This document shows positions 46,127 to 55,223 of a DNA stretch of 64,000 bases, one piece after another. The position numbers and the translations under genes were made by a program. Source of the stretch: Marinospirillum perlucidum (lineage in GTDB: Bacteria > Pseudomonadota > Gammaproteobacteria > Pseudomonadales > Halomonadaceae); assembly GCF_003336805.1 (NCBI RefSeq), contig NZ_QFWJ01000001.1, positions 186,001-250,000 of the forward strand. Reading direction: 5' to 3'. A model generated the notes under the pieces. The model searched no databases, was not told the DNA's origin, and saw only the letters and a list, made by a program, of their open reading frames with translations. The stretch's first letter is position 1. Each line of letters begins with the position of its first letter.

Positions 46127-46677
46127 CGACGTACCGGACGTTTTTGCAGTTTTCGCTGCAGGGTTCTGCGGTGCATGCCCAGAGCCCTTGCCGTGGCCGA
46201 GATATTGCCGTCATGTTCATGCAGCACCTTCTGGATGTGCTCCCAGGTCAGACGATTGACCGACATGGGCTGCTCGGCCAGCGGGGTATCCGGATCCCCT
46301 TCCTGTTTATTGAAAGCGGCCAGGATTTCATCGGCATCGGCCGGTTTGCACAGATAATTAACCGCCCCGAGTTTGATGGCTTCAACGGCTGTGGCAATAC
46401 TGGAATAGCCGGTTAAAACCACGATCTTGGATTGAGGTGAGGCTTCGACCAGCTGGGGCAGTAAATTCAGACCCGAGCTGCCTTCCAGCTTTAAATCCAG
46501 GGTAATGTAATCCGGCTCAAAATCCTGGGTTTTGGCTAGGGCCTGGTGTTCATCCTGGACATAGGCCACTTCATAGCCACGTTTGCCGAAAGCCCGCTCC
46601 AGCACCTGCCCGAAAATCTCATCATCATCAATGATCAGGATGCGTAGCTTGTCTTCCTGCTGGTCTGTGATGCTCAT
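46123..46677 (-). CDS. RegA/PrrA/RoxR-type response regulator
   Basis: A 184-residue response regulator of the redox-responding RegBA family. The receiver has IIDDDE (17-20), phospho-acceptor Asp61 and TGY, and is followed by a short linker and a Fis-type helix-turn-helix: WEHIQKVLHEHDGNIS and ARALGMHRRTLQRKLQKRP. The strong conservation of the GMHRRTLQRKL recognition helix is the basis for the call. It lies 6 bases after the sensor kinase gene and is convergent with the membrane protein above. Confidence 0.9.
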   Translation of the reverse strand: MSITDQQEDKLRILIIDDDEIFGQVLERAFGKRGYEVAYVQDEHQALAKTQDFEPDYITLDLKLEGSSGLNLLPQLVEASPQSKIVVLTGYSSIATAVEAIKLGAVNYLCKPADADEILAAFNKQEGDPDTPLAEQPMSVNRLTWEHIQKVLHEHDGNISATARALGMHRRTLQRKLQKRPVRR

Positions 46678-46683
46678 GCTGAA

Positions 46684-47994
46684 TCATTTCTCCAAACGGC
46701 TAGAAGGGGAAGTCTGGGCCGCTAAAACCGGAATGCGCACTTCGGTTAGCGTACCCCCCTGGCTATGATTATACAGGCGAACCGCGCCACCAAGCCGGTT
46801 AATTGTCGCATGGGTTAAAAAGAGGCCCAGGCCCAGGCCTTTGCTCTTGGTGGAGATGAAGGTTTGTCCCAGGCGTTCGGCGATTTCCATGGGAATACCT
46901 GGGCCCTGATCATGAATTTCGATCTGGGCTTCCACGGCATTCCATTCCATGGTCAGGGTAACCGGCTTTTTGCCACTGGCATCGGCGGCATTATTAAGCA
47001 GGTTGATCAATGCCTGCTGCAGGGTGATGTCGGCGAGTATCCAGGGTTCGGGGGTAGGTGGTTTGGGCCAGTCGATACAGTAGCGCACATCCGGGCGCAA
47101 TACTTCCCAGTGTTCCAGTACCTCCTTGAGAAAATCCTTCAGCGGTTTGGTTTCCGGGTTTAGCAGGCGTGAGCGATCGGCATTGCTGACCAGCGACTGG
47201 AGGGTGACCTTGCAGGTATCCACCTGCTGGCGCAGGAGTTTCAAATCGGTCAGCAATTCCGGGTCATCCTGGTGTTCATTGCTCATTTCCTTGAGCATAA
47301 CCGCCAGGGTCGATAGAGGCGTGCCCAGCTCATGGGCGGTACCGGCGGCCTGGGTGGCTACAGCCATGATCTGTTCATCACGCAGGGCCTGTTCCCGGGT
47401 TTGCGACAGGTCGGCATCACGATTACGCAGGGACTGGGCCATCTTGAACACAAAAACAGTAATCAGGCCGGTACTCAGGATAAAGTTCACCCACATTCCC
47501 AAAAGATGCAGGCTCAGCCCGGAAGCAGGGTGCTGGTGGCTAAGCTGGGGAACCGGATGATGAAAAAAAATCAGAAAAGTGTAGGAGGCCAGGATGTAGC
47601 AGGCCAGTATCCAGGTGAAACGCCAGGGCAGGGTTGCAGCCGAGATGGTCAGGGGGACCAGAAAATAGGAAATAAAGGGGTTGTTGGCCCCGCCGGTGAG
47701 GTAAAAAAGCAGACTCAGGCCCACTACATCCGCCAGCAAGTGGAGTAGATACTCGATATCCGCCACGGGCCGCGGCCAGTTCAAGCGCCACCAGGTCAGC
47801 AGGTTGATCAGCGCCATGGTAATAATGACGGAAAAAACGGCGAGGATATTGAGTTGGAAATGAACGACTTCCAGTCCGAAGATGATACCACCCAGAAACC
47901 CTGTCCAGGTGATGCCTCGTACCAGGCTGAGACGCATCAGGTTTCTGCCGGGTGTCGACAGGGGTAAGGGTTGGGTCGGATTGGTATCTTGCAA
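46684..47994 (-). CDS. RegB/PrrB/RoxS-type redox sensor histidine kinase
   Basis: A 436-residue membrane histidine kinase. Six membrane helices are followed by the kinase core. GGANNPF (101-107) is the ubiquinone-binding loop of RegB, GTAHELGTPL carries the phosphorylated His (221), a cysteine at 261 in QQVDTCKVTLQ is at the position of the redox-active Cys of RegB, and an ATPase domain with NAADASG, GLGLGLFL follows. Start is uncertain: I chose TTG at 47994 because GGAG lies eight bases before it; an ATG at 48069 gives 25 more residues without a ribosome binding site. It is divergent from prfC. It probably controls respiratory genes according to the quinone pool. Confidence 0.85.
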   Translation of the reverse strand: MQDTNPTQPLPLSTPGRNLMRLSLVRGITWTGFLGGIIFGLEVVHFQLNILAVFSVIITMALINLLTWWRLNWPRPVADIEYLLHLLADVVGLSLLFYLTGGANNPFISYFLVPLTISAATLPWRFTWILACYILASYTFLIFFHHPVPQLSHQHPASGLSLHLLGMWVNFILSTGLITVFVFKMAQSLRNRDADLSQTREQALRDEQIMAVATQAAGTAHELGTPLSTLAVMLKEMSNEHQDDPELLTDLKLLRQQVDTCKVTLQSLVSNADRSRLLNPETKPLKDFLKEVLEHWEVLRPDVRYCIDWPKPPTPEPWILADITLQQALINLLNNAADASGKKPVTLTMEWNAVEAQIEIHDQGPGIPMEIAERLGQTFISTKSKGLGLGLFLTHATINRLGGAVRLYNHSQGGTLTEVRIPVLAAQTSPSSRLEK

Positions 47995-48131
47995 GACGGG
48001 TACTCCTTCAATGAAGGGACAGAGTTTAAGATAAATGCTTGGGGATTGCAGCTCCCTCCCCTTGGGCATTGTTAAAGACGAGTAGATCAGCGAAAATAGC
48101 CGCCATTTTTAACCAGACGCTTGAGGGTTGG

Positions 48132-49718
48132 ATGTCCAGTAAACAGATTACCCAGGAAGTGCAGAAAAGACGCACTTTTGCCATTATCTCCCACCCGGAT
48201 GCGGGTAAGACCACTATTACCGAAAAGCTGTTGCTGCTTGGTCAATTGATCCAGACTGCCGGTACGGTTAAAGGCAAGAAGAGTGACAAGCATGCCACTT
48301 CTGACTGGATGACCATGGAACAGGATCGCGGGATTTCCATTACTTCCTCGGTCATGCAGTTTCCGTTCAACGATCGCATCGTTAACCTGCTGGACACTCC
48401 GGGTCACGAAGACTTTTCTGAAGATACCTACCGGACGCTGACGGCAGTGGATTCCGCCCTGATGGTGGTGGATGGGGCCAAGGGTGTCGAAGATCGCACC
48501 ATCAAGCTGATGGATGTCTGCCGTCTGCGGGATACTCCGATTTTTTCCTTCGTGAACAAGCTGGACCGGGATATTCGCGATCCTATCGAGCTGCTGGATG
48601 AAATCGAAGAAGTCCTCAAGATCAAGGCCGCTCCGATTAACTGGCCAATCGGCTCCGGTCAGTGGTTCAAGGGCGTTTATAACCTCTATAACGATGAGAT
48701 TCATGTGTTTACGCCGGGTCAGGGGCATCTGTTGCCGGATGATCAGCGTATCAAGGGACTGGATTCCCAGGAAGCCCGGGATTTTTTGGGTGATGACTAC
48801 GAGACCTTGGTTGAAGAGCTGGAGCTCGTACAGGGCGCAACGCATCCCTGGGATCAGGAAGCCTTCTTGCAAGGTCAGCTAACGCCGGTCTACTTCGGTA
48901 CAGCCCTGAGCAATTTCGGCGTGCGCGAAATGTTGACCGATTTTGTCGAATGGGCTCCGGCCCCTGCTGAACGCCCGACTGAAACCCGGCCGGTAGCTGC
49001 GGATGAAGACAAGTTCAGTGGATTTGTTTTCAAGATTCAAGCCAATATGGACCCCAAGCACCGCGACCGCATTGCTTTTATGCGAGTTTGTTCAGGCAAG
49101 TACACGCGTGGTTTGAAAATGCGTCACTGCCGCACGGGCAAGGATGTGCGTATTGCTGATGCTGTCAATTTTATGGCGGGCGAGAGGGAGTTGCTGGAAG
49201 AAGCCTGGTCTGGCGATATTATCGGTCTGCACAACCATGGCACCATCCAGATTGGCGATACCTTTACCGAAGGCGAGGATCTCAAGTTCACCGGTATCCC
49301 GCATTTTGCTCCCGAGCTTTTCAAGCTGGTGCGTCCCAAGGACCCTTTGAAAATGAAACAGTTGCAGAAGGGTTTGCAGCAGCTGTCGGAAGAAGGGGCC
49401 GTGCAGCTTTTCCAGCCTTTCAAGAACAACAACCTGATACTGGGTGCGGTTGGTCAACTACAGTTTGAGGTGGTCATGTTCCGCCTCAAGGATGAATATA
49501 AGGTGGACTGTCTCTATGAAGGGGTCAGCGTGCAAACGGCGCGTTGGGTCGACTGCGAAGATCCCAAAAAGCTGGATGAATTCCGCCGTAAGGCCGAAGA
49601 TAATCTGGCGAAAGACGGGGCCGGGCTCTTGACCTATCTGGCACCAACCCGGGTCAATCTGCAGCTGGCAGAAGAACGCTTCCCCGATATTACCTTCCAT
49701 TCCACACGCGAACACTAA
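48132..49718 (+). CDS. prfC: Peptide chain release factor 3
   Basis: GTPase that removes RF1 and RF2 from the ribosome after termination. The 528 residues match the E. coli size. The G domain has SHPDAGKTT (20-28), DTPGHEDF and NKLDRD, followed by domain II and the RF3-specific C-terminus. GAGGG precedes the ATG at 48132; a longer frame upstream is in non-coding-looking sequence. A hairpin CCCTGCC/GGCAGGG at 49733-49756 follows the stop but has no T-run. Confidence 0.97.
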   Translation: MSSKQITQEVQKRRTFAIISHPDAGKTTITEKLLLLGQLIQTAGTVKGKKSDKHATSDWMTMEQDRGISITSSVMQFPFNDRIVNLLDTPGHEDFSEDTYRTLTAVDSALMVVDGAKGVEDRTIKLMDVCRLRDTPIFSFVNKLDRDIRDPIELLDEIEEVLKIKAAPINWPIGSGQWFKGVYNLYNDEIHVFTPGQGHLLPDDQRIKGLDSQEARDFLGDDYETLVEELELVQGATHPWDQEAFLQGQLTPVYFGTALSNFGVREMLTDFVEWAPAPAERPTETRPVAADEDKFSGFVFKIQANMDPKHRDRIAFMRVCSGKYTRGLKMRHCRTGKDVRIADAVNFMAGERELLEEAWSGDIIGLHNHGTIQIGDTFTEGEDLKFTGIPHFAPELFKLVRPKDPLKMKQLQKGLQQLSEEGAVQLFQPFKNNNLILGAVGQLQFEVVMFRLKDEYKVDCLYEGVSVQTARWVDCEDPKKLDEFRRKAEDNLAKDGAGLLTYLAPTRVNLQLAEERFPDITFHSTREH

Positions 49719-49757
49719 AAGGGTCCGCTAGGCCCTGCCCGGTAGGAGTGGCAGGGT

Positions 49758-50435
49758 CTAGATGGCTTGATGCCAGTCCCGGTGAGTCGCTGCAGGCTGC
49801 TCCTGATCCTTTTGTAGACGCTTGGGGGTGGGGATCAGCAGCTCTCGCTGTTTGCCGTCCACTTCCAGAACCGCACGTCCCAGGCCTTCAGCTGGTGGTT
49901 GTTGCAATAGCTTGCTGCAGATGCGGTATACCAGATCGCCATTGGCTAGGTGAAAGGGAATCCAGAGACTTTCCATCCAGCGATAGCCGGAGTGGAGGGT
50001 TGGAGTTGGAGTGGTGAATCTGGCCCAGTTGATGCCTTCATCAAAGGTGCCTGCATCCTTCATCCAGTGGTAAAGATTCAGTGCTGTCTCATCCAGCAGG
50101 GGAAGATAGGTGTTACCTATGAGTTCTTCACGGCTGCGGCAACCATTGATGGCCAGGGCTGTTTCTGAAGCGGCGAGTACATGCAGTTGGCAATCAAGTA
50201 TCAGTGAGAAGTGTAAATCTTTGTTAACGCTTTCCAGAAGAGGTTCATCCAACTCCATGAGGGGGGCGGCAAGAACTTTTTCCAGTTCCTTGCGGTAGCG
50301 TGCCGAGGGGGTGATGTGGCCCCTTTCCCAGCGTGAAACCGCGCCCTGATCAATGTTCAATAGATCGGCCAGGTGCTGCTGGGTTAGATTGCGTGCCCGT
50401 CTCAGCCGTTTGATGCGTTCTCCCAAATCACTCAT
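49758..50435 (-). CDS. XRE-type helix-turn-helix regulator with PAS-like sensor region
   Basis: A 225-residue DNA-binding protein. Residues 5-60 form a Cro/CI-type helix-turn-helix (IKRLRRARNLTQQHLADLLNIDQGAVSRWERG). Residues about 70-170 look like a PAS-type sensory fold (FSLILDCQLHVLAASETALAINGCRSREELIGN). A basic tail follows. GGAGGA lies upstream of the ATG. It sits between convergent prfC and the asparaginase gene, and several inverted repeats lie just upstream of its start, compatible with autoregulation. Ligand and targets are unknown. Confidence 0.82.
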   Translation of the reverse strand: MSDLGERIKRLRRARNLTQQHLADLLNIDQGAVSRWERGHITPSARYRKELEKVLAAPLMELDEPLLESVNKDLHFSLILDCQLHVLAASETALAINGCRSREELIGNTYLPLLDETALNLYHWMKDAGTFDEGINWARFTTPTPTLHSGYRWMESLWIPFHLANGDLVYRICSKLLQQPPAEGLGRAVLEVDGKQRELLIPTPKRLQKDQEQPAATHRDWHQAI

Positions 50436-50494
50436 GCTTAACCTCCTCCAGACTGAATTTTTTTGTGTAGTTATTATTTATGTTATTCATTGTA

Positions 50495-50527
50495 TGCCAG
50501 ATTATGGCAAGCGGTATGCCTAATCTG
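50495..50527 (-). promoter_or_regulatory. Inverted repeats in the XRE regulator promoter region
   Basis: TGCCAGATTATGGCA (50495-50509) is a 5-bp-arm palindrome. It overlaps a larger inverted repeat CAGATTA(T)GGCA (50498-50509) facing TGCCTAATCTG (50517-50527). A -10-like TACAAT for the minus strand (50494-50489) abuts them. The set is a plausible operator for the XRE-PAS protein; binding is inference. Confidence 0.45.
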
Positions 50528-50596
50528 TGGTAGATGCCATAAATCTTGAACTGGTTCACATGCTGTTACCTGTTACAACCTGTCCCCTTGATCAAT

Positions 50597-51613
50597 TTAT
50601 ATGCAATATTTACGCCAGAGTTCGGGTATCTTTTGATCTGAAACAAGGTTTTCTCGGCTGAGAGCCAGCAGCCAGGTCAGGCAGGTTTGGGCACTTTCCG
50701 GTGTGGCTTTGCCTAGGCTGACAACCTTGGCTTCAATGAGGGCTTGGGAGGCGGCGTACTGGTAGTGCACGCCCCCCGACCAGCATTGGCTAATCAGTCC
50801 AACCGGTAACTGGGAGGTCGCCAGCTGCTGGAAAAAAGCCGGGAGTGGAGGAGTGGTGCCGCTGCCCAGGCCTTCCAGGAGCAGGCCATCCAGGTTTTCC
50901 AGGCCTGTTAATGACCAGTCTTGGGGCAGGCCGGGAATCAGGGGCAAGCGGAGAATTCGGGGTTGGAAGTCGCACGCCAGTGAGGCTAACTGGCCTTCGC
51001 TCAATCGGGGCAGGGCTTGCCCGGGATGAGTGGGAAGAGCGCTTTGTGAAGGAGGTTTATCCAGGTGACCCAGGGGGAGCTTGTCAACGCTGGCAAAGGC
51101 ATTGCGTTCCTGACTACTGCCCTTGCGGCAGCTGCGAGGATCAAACAGCTGTTGGTTAAAGCTGAGGTAAATCCCGCTGAAGTTTTCTTGGCTAGCCCAG
51201 TAAAAGGCTTCCTGGAGATTACTGAGTGCATCAGAAAGGGGCGCTTCTAGTGGGTACTGTGCACCAGTAAGGATCAAGGGTAGAGAAAAATCAGGTAGAA
51301 GCCAAAACAGGGCCGATGCTGTCCAGGCGAGGGTGTCGGTTCCTTGCAGAATAACCAGTCCGTGATAATCGCTTTCTGCTTTGCGGGCCAGGGCCGCCAG
51401 CTGGAACCAGTCACTGGGTTGCATGGCTGAGGAATCCAGAGGAGGCTGCCAGGCTTCCAGGTCAAGATCCAACTGCTGGCGCTTGAGCCAGTCGCTGGGG
51501 AGAGCTTTTTCCAGACGTTGCTGGAAATCACCGGCAGCTTGCAGTCCCTGGGGGCTGGGTAGCATCCCCAGGGTGCCGCCGGTATAGATGACTTTAAGAC
51601 GTTTTACAGACAC
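50597..51613 (-). CDS. ansA: Asparaginase (type I, cytoplasmic)
   Basis: Hydrolyses L-asparagine to aspartate and ammonia. The 338-residue protein has YTGGTLGM near the N-terminus with the nucleophilic Thr, and LQGTDTLAWTA with the second Thr-Asp pair. No signal peptide is visible, so it is the cytosolic type. The start is taken as GTG at 51613 (MSVKRLKVIYTGG), which overlaps the end of the aminotransferase gene by 20 bases; other upstream starts inside that gene are less likely. It is the downstream member of a two-gene unit with an aspartate-family aminotransferase, consistent with asparagine/aspartate use. Confidence 0.88.
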   Translation of the reverse strand: MSVKRLKVIYTGGTLGMLPSPQGLQAAGDFQQRLEKALPSDWLKRQQLDLDLEAWQPPLDSSAMQPSDWFQLAALARKAESDYHGLVILQGTDTLAWTASALFWLLPDFSLPLILTGAQYPLEAPLSDALSNLQEAFYWASQENFSGIYLSFNQQLFDPRSCRKGSSQERNAFASVDKLPLGHLDKPPSQSALPTHPGQALPRLSEGQLASLACDFQPRILRLPLIPGLPQDWSLTGLENLDGLLLEGLGSGTTPPLPAFFQQLATSQLPVGLISQCWSGGVHYQYAASQALIEAKVVSLGKATPESAQTCLTWLLALSRENLVSDQKIPELWRKYCI

Positions 51614-52793
51614 TGGCGATGGCTTTGCACAGGTACTGAAGGTTGTCCTGATTGTAGCCAGCAATGTTCATGCGCCCGGTCTTCACCATGTAGATGCCGA
51701 ACTCTTTTTGCAGTTGCTCGACTTCTTCCGGTTTCAGGCCCGAGTAGGAGAACATGCCGCGCTGCTGGGCAACACAGGCAAACTTGTCAGCCAGCCCGAA
51801 GGGTTCCAGAGCCTGAACAAATTCCTGGCGCAGGTTATTGATCCGCTCACGCATTTCAGTGACTTCTTCTTGCCACAGGGATTTGAGTTCCTGGCTTCCC
51901 AGAATAATACCCACCAGGGCACTACCATGGGCAGGCGGGTTGGAGTAGTTGGAACGTGCCACCACAGCCAGCTGGCTGCGAACCTTTTCCATGTCTTCGC
52001 GGTTGGCGGCCAGAGCGATAAAAGCCCCGGTTCTTTCGCGGTAGAGGCCAAAGTTCTTGGAGCAGGAAGCAGTGATCATGACTTCCGGCAGTTTTTCCGC
52101 CAGAAAGCGAACCGCCCAAGCATCTTCTTCCAGTCCCTGACCAAAACCCTGGTAAGCAAAGTCGATCAGTGGCAGGAGTTCGCGTTCCTGAAGGACTTCG
52201 GCCACCTGTTTCCATTGTTCCTGGTCGAGGTCAAAACCGGTCGGGTTGTGGCAGCAGGCATGCAGCAGGACCACATCACCCTGGGGGATTTCTTTCAAAT
52301 CAGCCAGCATGGCTGGAAAATCCAGTTCATTGCTTTTCGCATCAACATAGGCATAGTTGCCCTTCTCAACGCCAGCAGCTTTGAAGATGGCGTAGTGATT
52401 CGGCCAGGTGGGGTTGGAAATCCAGACTTTCTTTTCCGGTGCTGTTTTTTTAATGAAGTCTGCAGCCAAACGCAGGGCACCAGTACCCCCAGGGGCCTGG
52501 GTCAGGGTGGCGCGTTGAGCGTCCAGGGCGGGGGAATTGGCTCCCAATACCAAAGGCAGGAGGTGTTGGGCAAAAAGAGGGTCGCCATGCGAGCCAATAT
52601 AGGCTTTGGTGGTTTCCTGCTCAAGCAACTGGGCTTCGGCCTTTTTGACCGCTCGCATAATGGGAGTGATGCCTTCAGCATTACGATAAACGCCGACACC
52701 CAGGTCGATCTTGTTGGGATTGGTGTCCTTGTTAAAGGCTTCTGTCAAACCGAGGATGGGGTCAGCAGGCAGGCGTTCAACTTGTGCGAACAT
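51594..52793 (-). CDS. Aromatic/aspartate aminotransferase (class I)
   Basis: A pyridoxal-phosphate enzyme of the AspC/TyrB group, 399 residues. The N-terminus VERLPADPILGLTEAFNKD and VGVYRNAEG, the substrate loop HNPTGFDLD, and the lysine in SCSKNFGLYRERTGA (Lys246) are all present. It transaminates aspartate or aromatic amino acids with 2-oxoglutarate. Specificity cannot be decided by eye, so I leave the symbol open between aspC and tyrB. It overlaps asparaginase by 20 bases and follows the GGDEF gene on the same strand by 11 bases. Confidence 0.93.
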   Translation of the reverse strand: MFAQVERLPADPILGLTEAFNKDTNPNKIDLGVGVYRNAEGITPIMRAVKKAEAQLLEQETTKAYIGSHGDPLFAQHLLPLVLGANSPALDAQRATLTQAPGGTGALRLAADFIKKTAPEKKVWISNPTWPNHYAIFKAAGVEKGNYAYVDAKSNELDFPAMLADLKEIPQGDVVLLHACCHNPTGFDLDQEQWKQVAEVLQERELLPLIDFAYQGFGQGLEEDAWAVRFLAEKLPEVMITASCSKNFGLYRERTGAFIALAANREDMEKVRSQLAVVARSNYSNPPAHGSALVGIILGSQELKSLWQEEVTEMRERINNLRQEFVQALEPFGLADKFACVAQQRGMFSYSGLKPEEVEQLQKEFGIYMVKTGRMNIAGYNQDNLQYLCKAIASVCKTS

Positions 52794-52804
52794 CTTTTAT
52801 CCTT

Positions 52805-54232
52805 TTAGTGGGAGTTTGAATTATTGTAAACCACGCCGGGCAGATCGCAACTGGCAGCCTGGCCTTTGCCTCGAGATTTCGCCAGGTACATGGCATTGTC
52901 GGCTCGGGTTAAAAGGCTATTGGGGGTCTGGCCTTCTTCAGGGAAGAGGGCAATACCTATGCTGGCTCCTGCTTGCAATGTCAGGTCCCGCCAGCTGAAG
53001 GGCTGGCTGAGAATCAGGCCCAGCTCGCGGGCCAGTGTAAAGGCAGCGTTTTGGGTTTGCGTGCTGCGACTGATGACCACCAGCTCATCACCACCCAGGC
53101 GGGCTGCCTGGTCTTGCCGGGGCAGATGCTGCTCCAGGCGTTTAGCCAGTTCCACCAGGAGAGCATCCCCGGCGTCATGGCCATGGCGGTCGTTGGTGTC
53201 TTTGAAGCCATCCAGGTCGATAAACAGGAGGGCAAAGGGTTGCTTGTCACCTGTCTGGCAAAGTTCCTGCAGTTTCTGTGTTAAAAGGCTGCGGTTGGCC
53301 AGGCCAGTCAGACTGTCGTGTTCGGCCAGATAGCGGACCTGCAGCAGTTGGCGGTGATTTTGTAAAGCCAGGGCAGCCAGCTGGGCTGACCGTTCAAGAA
53401 GAGCTGAGCTGCTTGTCGGCTGCTCTTGTTGGGATGGCCAGACCAGTTGGATTACACCGGTGAGCTGGTTATCCGGCGTCAATAGGGGATGACACCACCA
53501 ATGACTCCAGTCGCCCTGGGCTTGTTGGTATTTTTGTGTTTGTCCCTGAACATAGGTCAGTGCAGGGGGCAGTTGGGCCTGCAAAGAAAGCTCCTGGGGG
53601 AAGAGGTTATGATTGCTAGGCAGAGGGTTGTAAAGTTTTTTGCCCTCAGTATCCAGTAGCAAAATGCCTGCCTTGGCTTCCGGAGCCAGTTTTTCCATGC
53701 CCTGATATAAAGCTTGCCAGATTTCCTGGATTGGCTGGTTGTGAGCAACCAGAGAGAGGATTTCTCTTTCCAGCCGCAGGAGCGCCTCTGCTTCTCTCAG
53801 GTGGTGTTCCCGGCGTACCGTGCTGGAAACATCATTGATCTGCAGTAAGCAGGCGGCTTCACCGGCAAATTCCAGTGGGCGCACCAGTATGGAGTGCTGT
53901 AGAGGGCTGCTGGCATTGAGCTGTTTCAAGGGCAGCAGGTCCGGGTGTAACTGGTAAGACAGCCGGCGTGACAGGCGGTCATTGCAGGCCTGATCTATGG
54001 CATCCAGAAGGGTGGTTGCCGGCGCCGGGTTAAATAGCTTCATAAGGCTGGCATCAAGTGCTTGCGCCTCCTCGATGCCGGTGATTCGCACCATCCACTG
54101 GTTCCAAAGGAGAATCTGGCCCTGAGCATTGCAGATGATCAGGCCTGTCTCAAGGAGATTGATCACCTCTTCCTGACCGGTCAGGGCGGTCTTGCTTGAG
54201 GTCAGTGATGTCAGGGAGTTCTGAGTGCTCAT
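52805..54232 (-). CDS. PAS-GAF-GGDEF (GGDEL) protein, probable diguanylate cyclase
   Basis: A 475-residue cytosolic protein. A PAS-like region (about 22-140), a GAF-like region (about 155-295) and a GGDEF domain from about 300. The signature reads ARLGGDELVV (GGDEL at 380-384) rather than GGDEF/GGEEF, and there is no RxxD I-site five residues before it (PRQDQAARL instead). Metal and GTP contacts DSLTGLANR and FIDLDGFKDTNDRHGH are normal, so activity is possible but may escape product inhibition. It overlaps cheC upstream by 4 bases (ATGA) and is probably translated with it. Confidence 0.86.
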   Translation of the reverse strand: MSTQNSLTSLTSSKTALTGQEEVINLLETGLIICNAQGQILLWNQWMVRITGIEEAQALDASLMKLFNPAPATTLLDAIDQACNDRLSRRLSYQLHPDLLPLKQLNASSPLQHSILVRPLEFAGEAACLLQINDVSSTVRREHHLREAEALLRLEREILSLVAHNQPIQEIWQALYQGMEKLAPEAKAGILLLDTEGKKLYNPLPSNHNLFPQELSLQAQLPPALTYVQGQTQKYQQAQGDWSHWWCHPLLTPDNQLTGVIQLVWPSQQEQPTSSSALLERSAQLAALALQNHRQLLQVRYLAEHDSLTGLANRSLLTQKLQELCQTGDKQPFALLFIDLDGFKDTNDRHGHDAGDALLVELAKRLEQHLPRQDQAARLGGDELVVISRSTQTQNAAFTLARELGLILSQPFSWRDLTLQAGASIGIALFPEEGQTPNSLLTRADNAMYLAKSRGKGQAASCDLPGVVYNNSNSH

Positions 54233-54849
54233 TGATCCAGCAGGTCAGACAGATAATCCTGTAAGGCTGCATGAAATCCGGCAGCACTGTGCAGGTCGAT
54301 AATGAATGCCAGGTAGCCTTGCAGGTCGCGTTGACGCAGGGAGAAGTCTATTTTGACCAGCATGATCAGCGAATCTTCCTGATTGCACAGCAGTTGGAGC
54401 ATTTTTTTGTAATCACCGCTGTAGGCTTCAGGCAGGGAGGTATTGATTTCCCTTTTCAGGATGTTGGCCAGCGAGGCCAGACAGGAATTCAACAGAATAT
54501 TGCCCAGTTCGGCAAGAGTATCCTGTTCCAGTTCGGAAATCTCACTGGCACTGAGTTCATCACCGACCAGGATTCTCACCAGCTCCAGGCTGCGTTCTTC
54601 GGGAAATATCAATGCTGCTTTGCCGTTGATAAAGCCTTCAAAAGCCTGGGTTACACCTGCCAGGGCCTTGGGCAGAAGCTCTTCAAAGGTTTTTTCAGCG
54701 CTGGCGAGTTGAACAAAGTCTATCTTGGGAACCGATAGCAGTACTTCATCCTGAACCAGACGAGACAGGGAGTTGGCGGCTCGACCGACGCCGACATTCA
54801 TCAACTCGACAATGGTTTCCTGTTCGTCATCCGTAAATAGCTTGCTCAT
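54229..54849 (-). CDS. CheC-like chemotaxis phosphatase
   Basis: A 206-residue CheC-family protein, predicted to dephosphorylate CheY-like receivers. It has the two-site layout: site 1 Glu15, Asn18, Pro41 (with Glu11 in place of Asp/Ser), and site 2 Asp110, Glu114, Asn117, Pro140, which match [DS]x3Ex2Nx22P with correct spacing. Both Glu-Asn pairs are intact, unlike the fused CheC at 33876-34871. It lies between the stand-alone receiver and the GGDEF gene in one operon. Confidence 0.85.
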   Translation of the reverse strand: MSKLFTDDEQETIVELMNVGVGRAANSLSRLVQDEVLLSVPKIDFVQLASAEKTFEELLPKALAGVTQAFEGFINGKAALIFPEERSLELVRILVGDELSASEISELEQDTLAELGNILLNSCLASLANILKREINTSLPEAYSGDYKKMLQLLCNQEDSLIMLVKIDFSLRQRDLQGYLAFIIDLHSAAGFHAALQDYLSDLLDQ

Positions 54850-54857
54850 GGTGCAGT

Positions 54858-55223
54858 TCAGCCCTTAATCATTTGTGTCAGCTGCTCCAGGTCAACCGGT
54901 TTACCCAGGAATTGCATCTTGAGGTTGGCCGCTCTTTCCCGAATGGCATCCTGAATATTGGCAGTTACCAGGATCATCGACAAGTCGGGTTGAAGTTGTT
55001 TAAGTTCACCCGCCAGTTCGATGCCATCCCGACCAGGCATATTATAGTCGATCAAGGCCTTATCAAAAGCCTGCTGCTGGGCCTGAAAGACTTCCAGGGC
55101 TTCGTCAGCATTGCCCGCTTCATGGATTTCCAATTCCAAGCCGGTATTGTTCAGCAGGTGCTTCAGTGTCAGTCGGGCAACGCGACTGTCATCAACCAGA
55201 AGAAGACGTTGGACTTTTGGCAT
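54858..55223 (-). CDS. CheY-like single-domain response regulator
   Basis: A 121-residue receiver with acidic pair Asp11/Asp12, phospho-acceptor Asp59, Thr87 and Lys108, and no output domain. It is the first gene of the receiver-CheC-GGDEF unit, with 8 bases to the next gene. Its kinase is not in the window; the chemoreceptor at 43594-45240 is the nearest related gene. Confidence 0.9.
   Translation of the reverse strand: MPKVQRLLLVDDSRVARLTLKHLLNNTGLELEIHEAGNADEALEVFQAQQQAFDKALIDYNMPGRDGIELAGELKQLQPDLSMILVTANIQDAIRERAANLKMQFLGKPVDLEQLTQMIKG

Noticed and set aside
49733-49756. Hairpin after prfC as a rho-independent terminator
   Set aside because: A 7-bp stem CCCTGCC/GGCAGGG is present but no T-run follows, so I do not call it a terminator.
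51588-52808. A 406-codon open frame on the plus strand opposite the aminotransferase gene
   Set aside because: It mirrors a well-supported aminotransferase; its translation shows no family motifs.
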